Both the position numbers and the translations under genes were made by a program. From Ilyonectria destructans (taxonomy: Eukaryota > Ascomycota > Sordariomycetes > Hypocreales > Nectriaceae), in assembly GCA_020740775.1 (NCBI GenBank), contig JAHEWK010000019.1:930001-994000 (forward strand): a stretch of DNA of 64,000 bases. Direction: 5' to 3'. The notes beneath the pieces were generated by a model. That model worked only from the letters and a program-made list of their open reading frames with translations, was not told the origin of the DNA and did not search any database. Of this stretch, positions 1-9,689 are shown in pieces. Numbering within the stretch: the stretch's first letter is position 1; each line of letters opens with the position of its first letter.

Positions 1-473
1 GCCAAAGGCTAGGCCGCCTTCGAAAATCGTGCGCAAGGTGGTTCTTGCGAGCCTGTAGGATCCGCTAGGCTCTACGGCGGTACAGGCACGGCATATCGTG
101 GTCCGCGTACGGCTGCCAACGCCTTCCCAGGCCTTCCGAGGAGGACCCCATTAATGCGCATTGCGGTATTGTCGTGTCGTGGTGACGGTCGTGGTTGTGG
201 TCGTAAAGGCAGAACCGCCTGCTTGACCGACTGTTAGGGCCGTGATAGTCGCATGGTCGACTTTGTAAGGCTTTGGCCTATAACAGGGCCCCCCTGTTAC
301 ACCAAAGCACTAACGGCTCGCGCCAAGAAAAGAATTTTTGAGGGGAAGGTGAGACGACGAAGAATGTTTTTAGAGAGGAGCATCCGGAGGCAGTGCATAC
401 GTAGCAGGAGGTGAAGGTGCAAGCCAGGAGTGCACATACGCAAGGGGGAAGGCATATTAGCTCTATGCTCTAT
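1..473. other. No gene recognised; downstream flank of the Zn2Cys6 regulator
   Basis: GC-normal sequence with no convincing open frame on either strand. It lies 3' of the minus-strand regulator that ends at 474 and may include its untranslated tail. No repeat or RNA gene was recognised. Confidence 0.4.
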
Positions 474-1814
474 TCATGTGTTGAGCTCCCTCAATTTTAG
501 TCTCATCATATTGGCTATCCTTGAATGCTCACCTCTTAGCCATGCATGTAAACTTTGATACAGTCTATCAATGCTGCCAAGATTGGATTCATCCGTCTGA
601 CATTGGCCGCCGGAGTTGAGTGAAGTAAATTGATCAATCAGGCGGCCGGCCCTTCCCATCTCGCCTGACAACAACTGAATCTTCAAAGCCGTCTGTATAC
701 GTAGGTCATCGACGTTGAAACTCCCGATGGCCATCTTGGCGGGCGCAACAGCCAGCCCCGTCGCGTACGGAGCGGTTGTACCTGGACTTTTTGCGCCGCC
801 CATACTAAGCGAGCAGTCTGGCGTGGCATGGCTCCATGTAGCGCTCTGCGTGTAGGCAGCCGCTTGCTGGTACCATAGTAGGACCCGGGATATGATTGAT
901 GCATATAGAAACGCAAGATGCGGCGACCGAGCACAAGAGCAGGTCAAAAGAGGACCGAGCCGCTCGCTGGCCTCGGAGTTGAGGCGTAGTACGTGGTCCA
1001 AGGGTACTTGATTGCCAACGCTGCTTGTCGCCGAGGCTGGTGTTCCTAATGATGGGGTAGAGTGAATTTTGTTGGGATTGGGGAAAGATAGGTTTCGTAG
1101 GATATCGTATGCTTCCCGAGGACAGTCGTGGCCGCCAATGCCCGCAGGCGGCATTGCAGTTCTGTCAGAGTGTGAATTGGCGTCGGATGGGGAGTGACGT
1201 GCGGTGGGCTGGGTCGTGGAAGCCTCTGTTGGTAGGTAACTCCTCCAGTCAGTCGATTCCGGGGTGGGAAATGGCCCGGGTTGCAGGTTAGGAGATAAGT
1301 GGTTGTTGAAATAATCTGTAAAGGCTATTTCACCAAAATTAAGAGAAGGGGAATTGGGTATAAGTTGGCCGTTCATGTCATTGAACAAGCCATCCAATGC
1401 GCTCAGGTCCTTGAACAAGCCGTCCAACGCGTCCAGGCCTATGCAGTTGGTGTTCTCATCCGTGGCATCCCAGGCTGTAATTACGTCAGTAATGTTAGAG
1501 AGCGGATCGAGCGTCACAATTATACCATCGCTGCAAGTACTACTATCGAGCTTGTGCACCTCTGCAACGCCGGCTCCAGCTCTGGCGTGGGCTCCAGCTT
1601 GATCGCCTGGGGTCCGATATAAGCTTGGTCGAAATTTCACTCGCGGCGGCTTCCCCATTTTCCGTGAAACCCCATAGACGCATGTCCTGCCGTGAGAGAC
1701 ACAGCGTCCGCACTCGGGCTGGCCTCGGTCGCATTTCACCTTGGCCGCACCGCATTGATCGCAGCTGGTTCGCAGTTTCGGTTGCCCTGGTCGCTTCGGC
1801 GGATTAGCAGCCAT
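474..1814 (-). CDS. Zn(II)2Cys6 transcription factor, AflR-like
   Basis: A 446-residue single-exon protein. Residues 18-46 form the binuclear zinc cluster C-x2-C-x6-C-x6-C-x2-C-x6-C (CDQC ... GRC ... RTC), which in this family binds DNA in the nucleus. A basic proline/lysine stretch follows (GKPPRVKFRP), then a long Ser/Thr/Pro-rich middle. The C-terminal third has the pattern of the AflR domain: a Cys-rich CSCA segment, a hydrophobic LLWYQQAA helix, then FNVDDLRIQTALKIQLLSGE and a final basic helix. AflR-type proteins usually switch on neighbouring secondary-metabolite clusters. No polyketide synthase or NRPS gene is visible here, so any target cluster would lie to the left, or the regulator is an orphan. 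The ATG at 1814 is the first in frame and sits about 57 bp downstream of a TATA-like run. Intactness is seen; the role is inferred from family. Confidence 0.85.
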   Translation of the reverse strand: MAANPPKRPGQPKLRTSCDQCGAAKVKCDRGQPECGRCVSHGRTCVYGVSRKMGKPPRVKFRPSLYRTPGDQAGAHARAGAGVAEVHKLDSSTCSDGIIVTLDPLSNITDVITAWDATDENTNCIGLDALDGLFKDLSALDGLFNDMNGQLIPNSPSLNFGEIAFTDYFNNHLSPNLQPGPFPTPESTDWRSYLPTEASTTQPTARHSPSDANSHSDRTAMPPAGIGGHDCPREAYDILRNLSFPNPNKIHSTPSLGTPASATSSVGNQVPLDHVLRLNSEASERLGPLLTCSCARSPHLAFLYASIISRVLLWYQQAAAYTQSATWSHATPDCSLSMGGAKSPGTTAPYATGLAVAPAKMAIGSFNVDDLRIQTALKIQLLSGEMGRAGRLIDQFTSLNSGGQCQTDESNLGSIDRLYQSLHAWLRGEHSRIANMMRLKLRELNT

Positions 1815-1870
1815 GGCGGGAGTATGGCGAGCGACTGGGATGACGCAAGACTGCCGGAGCGTATCTATTC

Positions 1871-1880
1871 AATATATATC
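1871..1880 (-). promoter_or_regulatory. TATA-like element upstream of the AflR-like gene
   Basis: On the minus strand this reads GATATATATT, about 57-66 bp before the ATG at 1814. Distance and composition fit a fungal core promoter, but short AT runs are common. Confidence 0.3.
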
Positions 1881-2571
1881 CTCTTCCAGATCCCATTATG
1901 CAACCGCTTCTGCACAGCATAACGTCAGATGTCATGTTCTTTCCAACGGACCAATCTGGTGCGCCGCTGACTCTGACGTACCATTAGGCCAGTGCCGCTT
2001 ACTCCGGTTTCCATAGGCCTACGCCTTAATCGCACTCGTCTCCATCGTGGCTTGTCTAGTGTATGGCAGCCTATAGGGGTCACTGTTGCAAAACCCAAAA
2101 CGCACGCTCTAACATGTGAAATGGATCTGCACGGACATCTTGTGAGCCCCTCGGTACATTGGGCGATGTATCTTACGAACGTAATTCATTCAATTCTCGT
2201 TGCTGCGGTAAATGCGGCAACAGCAGCGGGACCGCAGCGGACCAGTCTTCGGCGCTGCTAACTCAGTGTTCTACCAGAAGCCCTGTGTGCTGCCAGTGGT
2301 TAGGAAACCTATGGCAACGTCGACAATTTAGAAAGTAATGCAGATGGTTTGCCTTGAAATCTTTTGAATTTATTCTATCATGCTTCTGTGCTATGTCTAG
2401 CGATTGCTCACAAATCTGACAAGTGGATCTAACTCCCGTCCCGTACCTTCTTGGCTGCTCCCTCTCTTTTAACGAAGATGAACCTCTTTGCGATGTGCAG
2501 AGGGCTTTCGGCTGGAGCATCGCTGGTATTCGCACGTCGGCTTGGCTCGGCTGAGGAAATGTTCGTGCGGC
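1881..2571. other. Intergenic; no gene recognised
   Basis: GC-normal sequence between the regulator promoter and the potassium-transporter relic. Open frames are short and resemble nothing known. More degraded parts of the transporter may lie towards 2450-2571, but I cannot align them by eye. Confidence 0.35.
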
Positions 2572-3380
2572 TGGCTGCTCATGCTCGGCATCATTCTCGT
2601 CACCGCCTTGTGATAACAGCACCACAAGCTTGGGCCATGCTTACGGCGTATGCGTTATATTTGTCACCTTCTTCAACACCCCCATGGTCACGCTGGTTGC
2701 AATCCTCGTATGGCGTCTTCCATTATGGGTCGTATTCTTGCCAGCCGAAGTCTTTGCTATTGTCGACGGTTTGTATCTTTCGTCGGCCATCAACAAGACT
2801 CCAGATGGCATATGGTTCATACTGTTTATTTCGGCGCTCATAGCTGGCATGTTCTTGCTGTAGAGGTTTAGCAAGAAGAACCAGTGGCATACTGAGGCAG
2901 ACGACTGTTTCCAGCCCTACACTCTCGTTATGAAGAATAGGGGGTAAGTTGGCGCTGACACTTCGGTGGGGCGGGGACCTACTCTCTTCCGTCAGTGGCT
3001 TCGGCATCTTCTTTAACAAGACTCGCGTCCTTGCACCGAGCGTCTTCACTTACTTCGCCTCCAAACTTGGCGCCTAGGCCGATGTCTCCGTGTTCTTCCA
3101 CCTCCACCCCGCCAAGACTCCATCCGTCTCCGACGAAGAGCGCTACCACATCTCCCGGTTCGCCAGCATCCCCGGCTGCTACCGTTTCGTTGTCCGCCAC
3201 GGTTTCATGGACGAGGTCGTCAGCCCGGACTTGGGTGTGCTGATTTACGAGCAGGTGCGCAAGTTCGTCGTGCACCAGGTCGCTGCAAAGTCCGTCGAGG
3301 CGGGCTTACGTTCGCAGCAAAAAGCCCCAATCAGAAGTCACCACAGGTCCGCGCTTACGGGAAGGGAGGAAAAGTCGTAA
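2572..3380 (+). pseudogene. Relic of a HAK/KUP-type potassium transporter (C-terminal part)
   Basis: Successive frames spell the C-terminal part of a fungal HAK/KUP K+ transporter. First comes a membrane segment (WLLMLGIILVTAL), then, after a shift near 2610, LGHAYGVCVIFVTFFNT and LVWRLPLW, DGLYLSSAINKTPDGIWF. The cytoplasmic tail follows with FFHLHPAKTPSVSDEERY and YRFVVRHGFMDEVVSPDLG. An apparent intron with good ends survives at 2944-2995 (GTAAGT...GTCAG). The gene is dead: a frameshift near 2610, TAG at 2861-2863 where W is expected (TGG to TAG), and TAG at 3075-3077 where Q is expected (CAG to TAG). Both stops are C:G to T:A changes in a CpA context, the RIP pattern. The N-terminal transmembrane part is missing. 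Identification is by motif memory. Confidence 0.75.
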
Positions 3381-3621
3381 ACCTTTAAAGTCCTGCTTTC
3401 CAGGTTGTCATCACATGGGCTTGCATTTTATCCACCTAATACTTCTACATATCCTTTGATTGTTCATTTCAGAAGACAAAAAATATCGCACCTCACCTTG
3501 GTACTTCCACTCCAGTTGATGCCTCTGTCTTTTGCATTATTCCACAGATTGTTCTCGCCCGCTGCATCGTCAATTCTTTATTAACACTACACCTTCGCCT
3601 CCAGTATTCCACCCTTTAATT

Positions 3622-5088
3622 ATGGACGCCAGAGAACCCGAAGCTAGGGAGCCCAGGGAGCCCAGAAACAAGCTGATTCTCCTATGCGATGGAACATGGT
3701 GCGGTAAAGAGGCCGGCACAGAAACCAACATCCATCTACTTGCCGAAATGGTCGGCATCCGCGTGGACTCGGAGCTCTCTATACGGAATACCGATACTGT
3801 CAAAGCCCGCTATGCTGACGGAGTGGGCTTGGGCAGCACATTTCTGCACAATCTCTTCGAGTGCGCGGCCGCCGTTCAAATTAATGAGGAGTGCGAAGCG
3901 GCGTATCAATACATTGTCGAGAACTATACGCCACAATTCGAAATTTGGATGTTTGGTCTGAGTAGAGGAGCTTACATTGTCCGGTCTGTCGCGGGCATGA
4001 TCAACAACTGCGGTATCATAAAACCTACGCTTGATAGACATGGAAACATTAACCGTACCATTACGACTATGAGATGCAAACGAGTGTATAAGATATACCG
4101 CTGCCCAGAGGAATGGGCCCATCCTCAATCTGACGAAATGAGAAAACTTCGTATAAGGAACAGCCATGATGTCAGAACACCCGTCAAGTTCATGGGCCTT
4201 TTTGACACAGTGGGAACCCTAGGTATTCCGGAACTGATTGGCGGCGAAGGCCTCGTATGGCGAGATGGCTTCCACGACCAGAGTGTATCCGGTGTTGTGG
4301 AGAAAGTGTACCATGCCGTATCTCTTCACGACAGGCTATCCGCATTTCGACCTTGTTTGGTGAATCGAAGCGTCAGATCTAAGACAGATCCCAAATTTGA
4401 AATCCACCAGAAGTGGTTTCCTGGGACGCATTACGACCTAGGTCGGCAGAAGTTTAAGTTCTTTCGAGCCGGCACTAGTCTACCTCGAGCAGCGGTTACA
4501 GTACCACTAAACCTACTTTCTGGGACGGTCCAACCGAACACTGTACTATCCGACCTAGTGTTGAAGTGGATGTTGGAGAGCATTCAGCGCGAAGACCCCG
4601 ACGGCTTAGTGATCCCTGATATCAACGAACAAATTCAAGCAGTCATCGACAGAATACGACGAGGCAAGGATGTCGGAAGCGGCGACGTGTACGATCACCT
4701 ACTTCAATACATTCCTTTTGGCTATGTTGTCCGCGGCGGTTACTTTATGGTGGGCGGTTTCTTACCCTCAGTTGCGCGGAAATTCGGAGAAACGGTTCAG
4801 GGGCTTGTTGGGGTCAAATATATCAAAGATATTCTCGTGGGGTGCAAGCCAAGGTGCATTCTTAGAGGAACTGAGGACGTCTACCATTACAAGGACCCTG
4901 ATCCTTCTCTCGATGGCTTGAGTATCAGAGACTTGGCACAGTTGACCGGTTGTAGATATCCGTCGACAACGTACGAGGAATTTGTGGTCAATCAACTCGA
5001 CACGGGCTTGATAAGAGGTGGGGTAGAATTCGAAGCCCGATTCCAAGCGGAGGGACTTTGGACTATTTTTCTGGAGCCGCAGCCATGA
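3622..5088 (+). CDS. DUF2235 alpha/beta-hydrolase-fold protein
   Basis: A 488-residue protein counted from the first ATG, at 3622; the frame is open further upstream without an ATG. The DUF2235 signature starts at residue 17 (KLILLCDGTW). The nucleophile elbow is GLSRG at 112-116, with Ser114 the probable catalytic serine. Then come LFDTVGTLGIPEL, a HAVSLHDRL histidine region and WFPGTHYDLG, the W-F-x-G-x-H-x-D-x-G block of the family. Relatives include bacterial type VI phospholipase effectors and many uncharacterised fungal proteins; the substrate here is unknown. The C-terminal 180 residues have no domain I recognise. No signal peptide or intron is evident. Codon use is ordinary and there are no stops, in contrast to the dead gene just upstream. 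Confidence 0.85.
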   Translation: MDAREPEAREPREPRNKLILLCDGTWCGKEAGTETNIHLLAEMVGIRVDSELSIRNTDTVKARYADGVGLGSTFLHNLFECAAAVQINEECEAAYQYIVENYTPQFEIWMFGLSRGAYIVRSVAGMINNCGIIKPTLDRHGNINRTITTMRCKRVYKIYRCPEEWAHPQSDEMRKLRIRNSHDVRTPVKFMGLFDTVGTLGIPELIGGEGLVWRDGFHDQSVSGVVEKVYHAVSLHDRLSAFRPCLVNRSVRSKTDPKFEIHQKWFPGTHYDLGRQKFKFFRAGTSLPRAAVTVPLNLLSGTVQPNTVLSDLVLKWMLESIQREDPDGLVIPDINEQIQAVIDRIRRGKDVGSGDVYDHLLQYIPFGYVVRGGYFMVGGFLPSVARKFGETVQGLVGVKYIKDILVGCKPRCILRGTEDVYHYKDPDPSLDGLSIRDLAQLTGCRYPSTTYEEFVVNQLDTGLIRGGVEFEARFQAEGLWTIFLEPQP

Positions 5089-5294
5089 CTCTTGGGGTAT
5101 CTGGATGTATTCTGCCCAACTTGTTGAAACCTGAAAGGTTCTATCAAACAGGTTAGAGGATTGGTTGAGACAGCTTGAATGGACGATGGATGATCTTGTC
5201 TTTTGGTCTAGGAGGGAAGAAAGCTAGCTATTTATGCCTAGGGATCTGTCTGACCGTGATTCCCTTGATCTGATGATGCCGATGATATCCGTAG
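5089..5294. other. Downstream flank of the DUF2235 gene
   Basis: Short non-coding stretch between the DUF2235 stop and the minisatellite. Nothing recognised. Confidence 0.4.
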
Positions 5295-5368
5295 ATCTAG
5301 GTTGTTGAGGTTAATCTAGGTTGTTGAGGTTAATCTAGGTTGTTGAGGTTAATCTAGGTTGTTGAGGG
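5295..5368. repeat. 19-bp minisatellite, almost four copies
   Basis: The unit ATCTAGGTTGTTGAGGTTA is repeated head to tail: three perfect 19-bp copies and a fourth that ends after 17 bp. The near-identity suggests recent amplification. It lies in the 3' flank of the DUF2235 gene. Confidence 0.9.
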
Positions 5369-5369
5369 C

Positions 5370-5442
5370 ATCTAGGTTCGAAGGGATCCACGGTACGGAT
5401 CAGAGTCTCTATCTAGGTTCGAAGGAAACCACGGTACGGATC
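5370..5442. repeat. Two direct copies of a ~32-bp repeat adjoining the minisatellite
   Basis: Two copies (5370-5401 and 5411-5442) begin with ATCTAGGTTCGAAGG and end with CCACGGTACGGATC. They share the ATCTAGGTT start of the neighbouring 19-bp units, so the two arrays are probably related. Confidence 0.8.
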
Positions 5443-5819
5443 CGGTCCTATGCAAAGCTGACTTTCCCTATCGGTCCGTCTGACAGGTTCCAGCAGTCGG
5501 GAGAGCAAGCGGTAGCCCGTTAAGCAGCCGTGCAAGTCCAACAGCGGCCGGATCTACGAAGAATTGTCAGTGTATTTCTTAGACTAGTCGCGTAACTTTC
5601 TTACCACTGTCGAGATTTTGTCGCTGCGAGGTGGACATTAAAATGTCTAAGCTGTCCCCTATGTCTTCAAGCTTCGTCAGGGGGGTCAATTCGCCAATAG
5701 CATTTTGGTAGACCTTGTGGTTATAAGGATAGCTCCCTTATAGTTATTAGGAAGGACAGGGCGAATACCAAAGGCCTTAAAAGAAGTCGTCCCCGCCCGG
5801 CATACAGACTTTCCATCAA

Positions 5820-6155
5820 GCCCCTTTCCGAGCCTTCTTACAGTCTTGGTGTAATATAACGGTGATCCAGCGGCTAGCTGAAGCGTTTTCCTTTCCAGAA
5901 CATAAGAACAAGGGAGTGCGGATGCAGCACTTGTCACATGCGCAGACTGAATTACTGTCTCGAGAATACTCTCCAGGCGAGCACGCCAAGCGGTATATTC
6001 TTTTCAGCATAGGAGCGAGCAATTATATGCTTAGGAAATACATAGATGCGGAGCAAATATACCTACAAACACTAGACTTGACCCCTTACATCGCCCCCAA
6101 CCGCGGTAGAAGTCCCAGGCCAACTCCCTTATCTCTCCCCAAGACAACCCGTTAG
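5820..6155 (+). pseudogene. Relic of an NB-ARC/NACHT-TPR (STAND/NLR) protein
   Basis: A short open frame reads VIQRLAEAFSFPEHKN, then a spacer ending LSHAQTEL, then a TPR-like helix pair (SNYMLRKYIDAEQIYLQTLD). This order is what I recall from the junction between the NTPase part and the first TPR of fungal NB-ARC-TPR proteins. The NTPase and the remaining TPRs are absent, and the frame ends in unrelated sequence, so this is a fragment. It is the first of two STAND-type relics here, the other being the WD40 relic near 10.7 kb. The assignment rests on about 90 residues of pattern similarity. Confidence 0.5.
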
Positions 6156-6612
6156 CCTCACGACAACACATGCGAGACTTACTGTACATACTGAGCTTTA
6201 TAAAGCATCATGAGCCCAGAAGAGAAAGAGTAGCGAAACACCCACATTGAAGAATCCAACCACACGGCCCCTGTCACATTCCACGATCAACCGCCCGACT
6301 GAAACAGTGAGGTTGATGAAGATGAACACTGTGGGCGCACCGTGAAAGGAGCCGATAGGGGACGGGTAGCGGTGACAGTCTCCTTCCGACGTCGGGTCCG
6401 GCCAATCGCAGGTGTCGTCGTCATCGTTTCTTCTGTCTAGAGGGACACCCATTCCTGTCTCGTCTCGCTGGCGGATAGCCAATTTTGCATGCCCAGAGTT
6501 AAGGGAGGCTCTCGGTGGAGGGTACGGGACTGCAAGTACCACAATCTACAGTCTGCAGATGACCTGGAATGAACGGGGCTAGATGGAGATCCTTGGACTG
6601 CTGGGATGGAGG
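6156..6612. other. No gene recognised
   Basis: GC-normal sequence. A 114-codon minus-strand frame (6198-6542) exists but matches no family I know and has no other gene-like feature. Confidence 0.3.
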
Positions 6613-6760
6613 ATCAATCAATCAATCAATTAATCAATTATTAACGCCCGGCGGCTTAAACCGAAAGGGCACTGATTAGTAATATACATGTGCATTGCTC
6701 AAATTGTGTCCTGGTCTCCTTAAGCCAATACTGTGTCGCAGAAGTCTAAACTGGTCTCCG
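6613..6760 (-). mobile_element. 3' end of a LINE-type element, copy 1
   Basis: On the minus strand a unique sequence ends in a GC-rich hairpin region (GCCCTTTCGG...CCGCCGGGCG) followed by a short-period tail, seen on the plus strand as AATC repeats at 6613-6638. The 100 bp next to the tail match 12373-12475 closely. Short tandem tails after a 3' hairpin are typical of fungal Tad-type LINEs. No reverse-transcriptase frame survives upstream. The limit at 6760 is approximate, where similarity between the copies fades. Confidence 0.55.
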
Positions 6761-7014
6761 GTCGACCACAGCCCCTTTCTGCCGTATTCCACGTCTGCCT
6801 GCGGTGACAAAGTCGCGTGGCTGCTAGTTGGATGAAACCTAGTGACGTCACCGAGGATCATCCAAAGAACTTTCAATAGTTGGGGTCTTGACTGGGTCGG
6901 GTTTTTTGACTGCTCTGCCTCACCGCATGTGAACTCACTTGAACTCGCTCATATTGTCACGCACAAGGCCAGTGCGGCTCAAGGTGCAGTATGTTACTGA
7001 GTCTTCAATTAGAT

Positions 7015-9689
7015 TGCTATTTGCATATTGCTAACTCTAGTATAGCTAAATGTTTTTATAAGCAGCAACTACAAATTGTTAAAATCTCCTAATCGACCTA
7101 TTCGAATCGATAGCTATATAATACTTAACTTATACAGTTTGCGGAATGTCAAGCTGCAGTCTCTACTGCAGCTAACTGATCCTGAATATACTGAATGAGG
7201 CAGAATAGTATAGAAGGGAGATATAAATAGCACCAATATAAGGATAAGGATAGTACAGTATAGCTGCATTCCAGATTTTAACTGTTCTTATTAATATAGT
7301 AAGAGCTACTAGTAGTAGTAGCTATAACTAGCAGCTAGTTATTATAGCTACTAATAGCAGTAGTAGCAGCCTAATACTAGTAGCTGCTATCTTTAAAGTA
7401 TAATTAATTTCTATAGATATATTTTATATATTCTATACTACTTTCTATATACTGTATTTTTAATAGCTAATTACTAAATATAGAGTAATTTAAAGTTCTA
7501 TCTTTCTTTTAAAGGTAACTTTTATAATATATTATAGACTCTAATAGCTACTAAATATAAATTTTAACTTAATTCTTTATAGATATTATTATATTAGACT
7601 GTAATTTAGCTATATCTATCCCTCTTAGAATAAAAATTCTAATTACTTAAAGTATTTCTATCTAATTCTCTCTATCTCTATTCTTAATACTACAATACTA
7701 TAACGCTAAATCTTATTAATTATTATCTTAAACCCCCCTAATAACTAAATAAAATACCCCTCTCCCACTTCAAGCTTAAGGCCCTTGCCTCCACCGATAT
7801 CTACAACCCTATCCCCGCCGCCACCCTCCAGCTTGCCCTCACCTCACCGCCCTTCATCCCCTCCCGCTCCCTTATTAACATTCGCAACCTCAGCGCCACC
7901 CCAGGCAGCGCCCTGACCCCCAGCTGTATCTACTGCTGCAGCACCCTTAATACTGCCGCCGCCGGCCGTAACGCCTAAGTCTGGCTTGCTGCCTATATCA
8001 CCACTATCTTCCACCTCCGCCACCACGCCGAGCGCGCCTAAATATATAGCCTGGAGGTTCTAGGGGTTGAAAATATCTGGCTCGAGTAGGAGTGGCAGTA
8101 TATTTTGCTGTTACTCAAGGAGTTCGCTAAGAGTGGAGGGAATAGTATTTAGAAGTATAAATATATAATCATCCTGTAAGTCTACAAGCCCTCTATCCAC
8201 GTCGTTCTGGAGTATATATAAGACTGCCTAATTAAGCTCTTTTTTTTCTACTGTACTGATAAGCTGACCTATTATCTTATCTTATATAATATATAACTCC
8301 CCTGGAATAAAACTATCTGCTTACTAATTGATCTTTTTCCCCTCTATTCTGCTAGTTAAGACTGTATTAGTATTATTACCAGCCTTCTATAGAGCCTTAC
8401 TGGCACTATATCTAATAATATTATTCTTAACTATATACTATTGCGCTTTAGTATTAAGTATATATATAAGAAATCTGGCGGCTTCTTTATAGCTAGCCTG
8501 AGCGTTTTAGACCTAGAGATACTGAGCTTCTGGAATTTTATTAGCTTATACCTATTATACTGAAATATCTTCCTTAAGAGTCTATAGAATAAGTATAGCA
8601 GCCAGAAGAGCTATATTACTAAGGGTTAAAGCTTTTTAGAGGTAGATTTAGAGATAATTAAAAAGAATCTGAGATTATAGGCAGATAATTAATATTACTA
8701 GCAGCTTTTAAAAGAGGAGGGCTATATTTAGAATATAAAATTAAGATAGATTAAAAGTTACTAATATTATAATAAGAAGATTAAATTGCTTATTTTTATT
8801 AAATATATAGTAGGAAATTACTATTTATATATTAGTTATAAGTATAATCTCTCTAGAATATTTTATTATCTTCTATATCTTACTATCTATTTAATTACTT
8901 TATATTTATAATCTCTAATAAAACTATTTAATAATAAATAACTCTAATTTTATAAATTTAATTAACTATTAAACTTACTTTTAAAAATAAAATCTATAGA
9001 AAGTATTTATATAATATAATTAATTATTTTAAATTAGTAGAAAAAAGAGAATATAGCTAATACTCTTACTATATTACTTTAGAGTAATAATAGCAGTTTT
9101 ATATAGTAGAGTAAATAATATAACTAGCTTATAGAAATAAAACTTAAATATCACAACTTATATACACCTCAAGTAGGTAGCAGGCAGTTGGAACTGATAG
9201 TATTCTAGTACCTACAATTTTTAGCCAACTAGAATAGAATTGCAGAATTACCTTTACGATCCCACAATTCTAAATCGCTAGATTAATTATACAATCTAAT
9301 AATCCAGCTAAATATATAGATAATAGAGTAGTATATATTCCTAATAAGTAGCTACTCAGCTATTAATATAACTTAGTTACCTTAATCACCTTAACTCGCT
9401 ACGTATTACTGTGCTTAACTATTACCAGACGTAATATTTACCCAGTAAGTAACGCCCTAATCGATCTGCTAATATAAACCTACAGTTTATCCACCAGCAA
9501 CCAATCTCTTGCCTACCCTATACCACGTATACAGCAGTCTAGAGAGCACGACTGTTATATTAAACTAAAGAGGAAATAAAAAGTAATAAAAAAAGTAAAA
9601 GTTAAAAGTATAAATTTATAAGAATAAATTAATATTAAGCAGTAAAAAGAATATTTATAAAGCTGAGGTCCCAATCTCCAAGGCTCCAC
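7015..9689. repeat. AT-rich, RIP-mutated transposon relic
   Basis: Dominated by TA, TAA and TAG, with almost no open frame above 60 codons. A less affected island at about 7770-8040 retains GC-rich coding-like sequence (frame beginning FKLKALASTDIYNP). It passes rightwards into increasingly TA-rich sequence, the gradient expected when RIP acts unevenly on a duplicated gene. The original element could not be identified. Confidence 0.7.
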
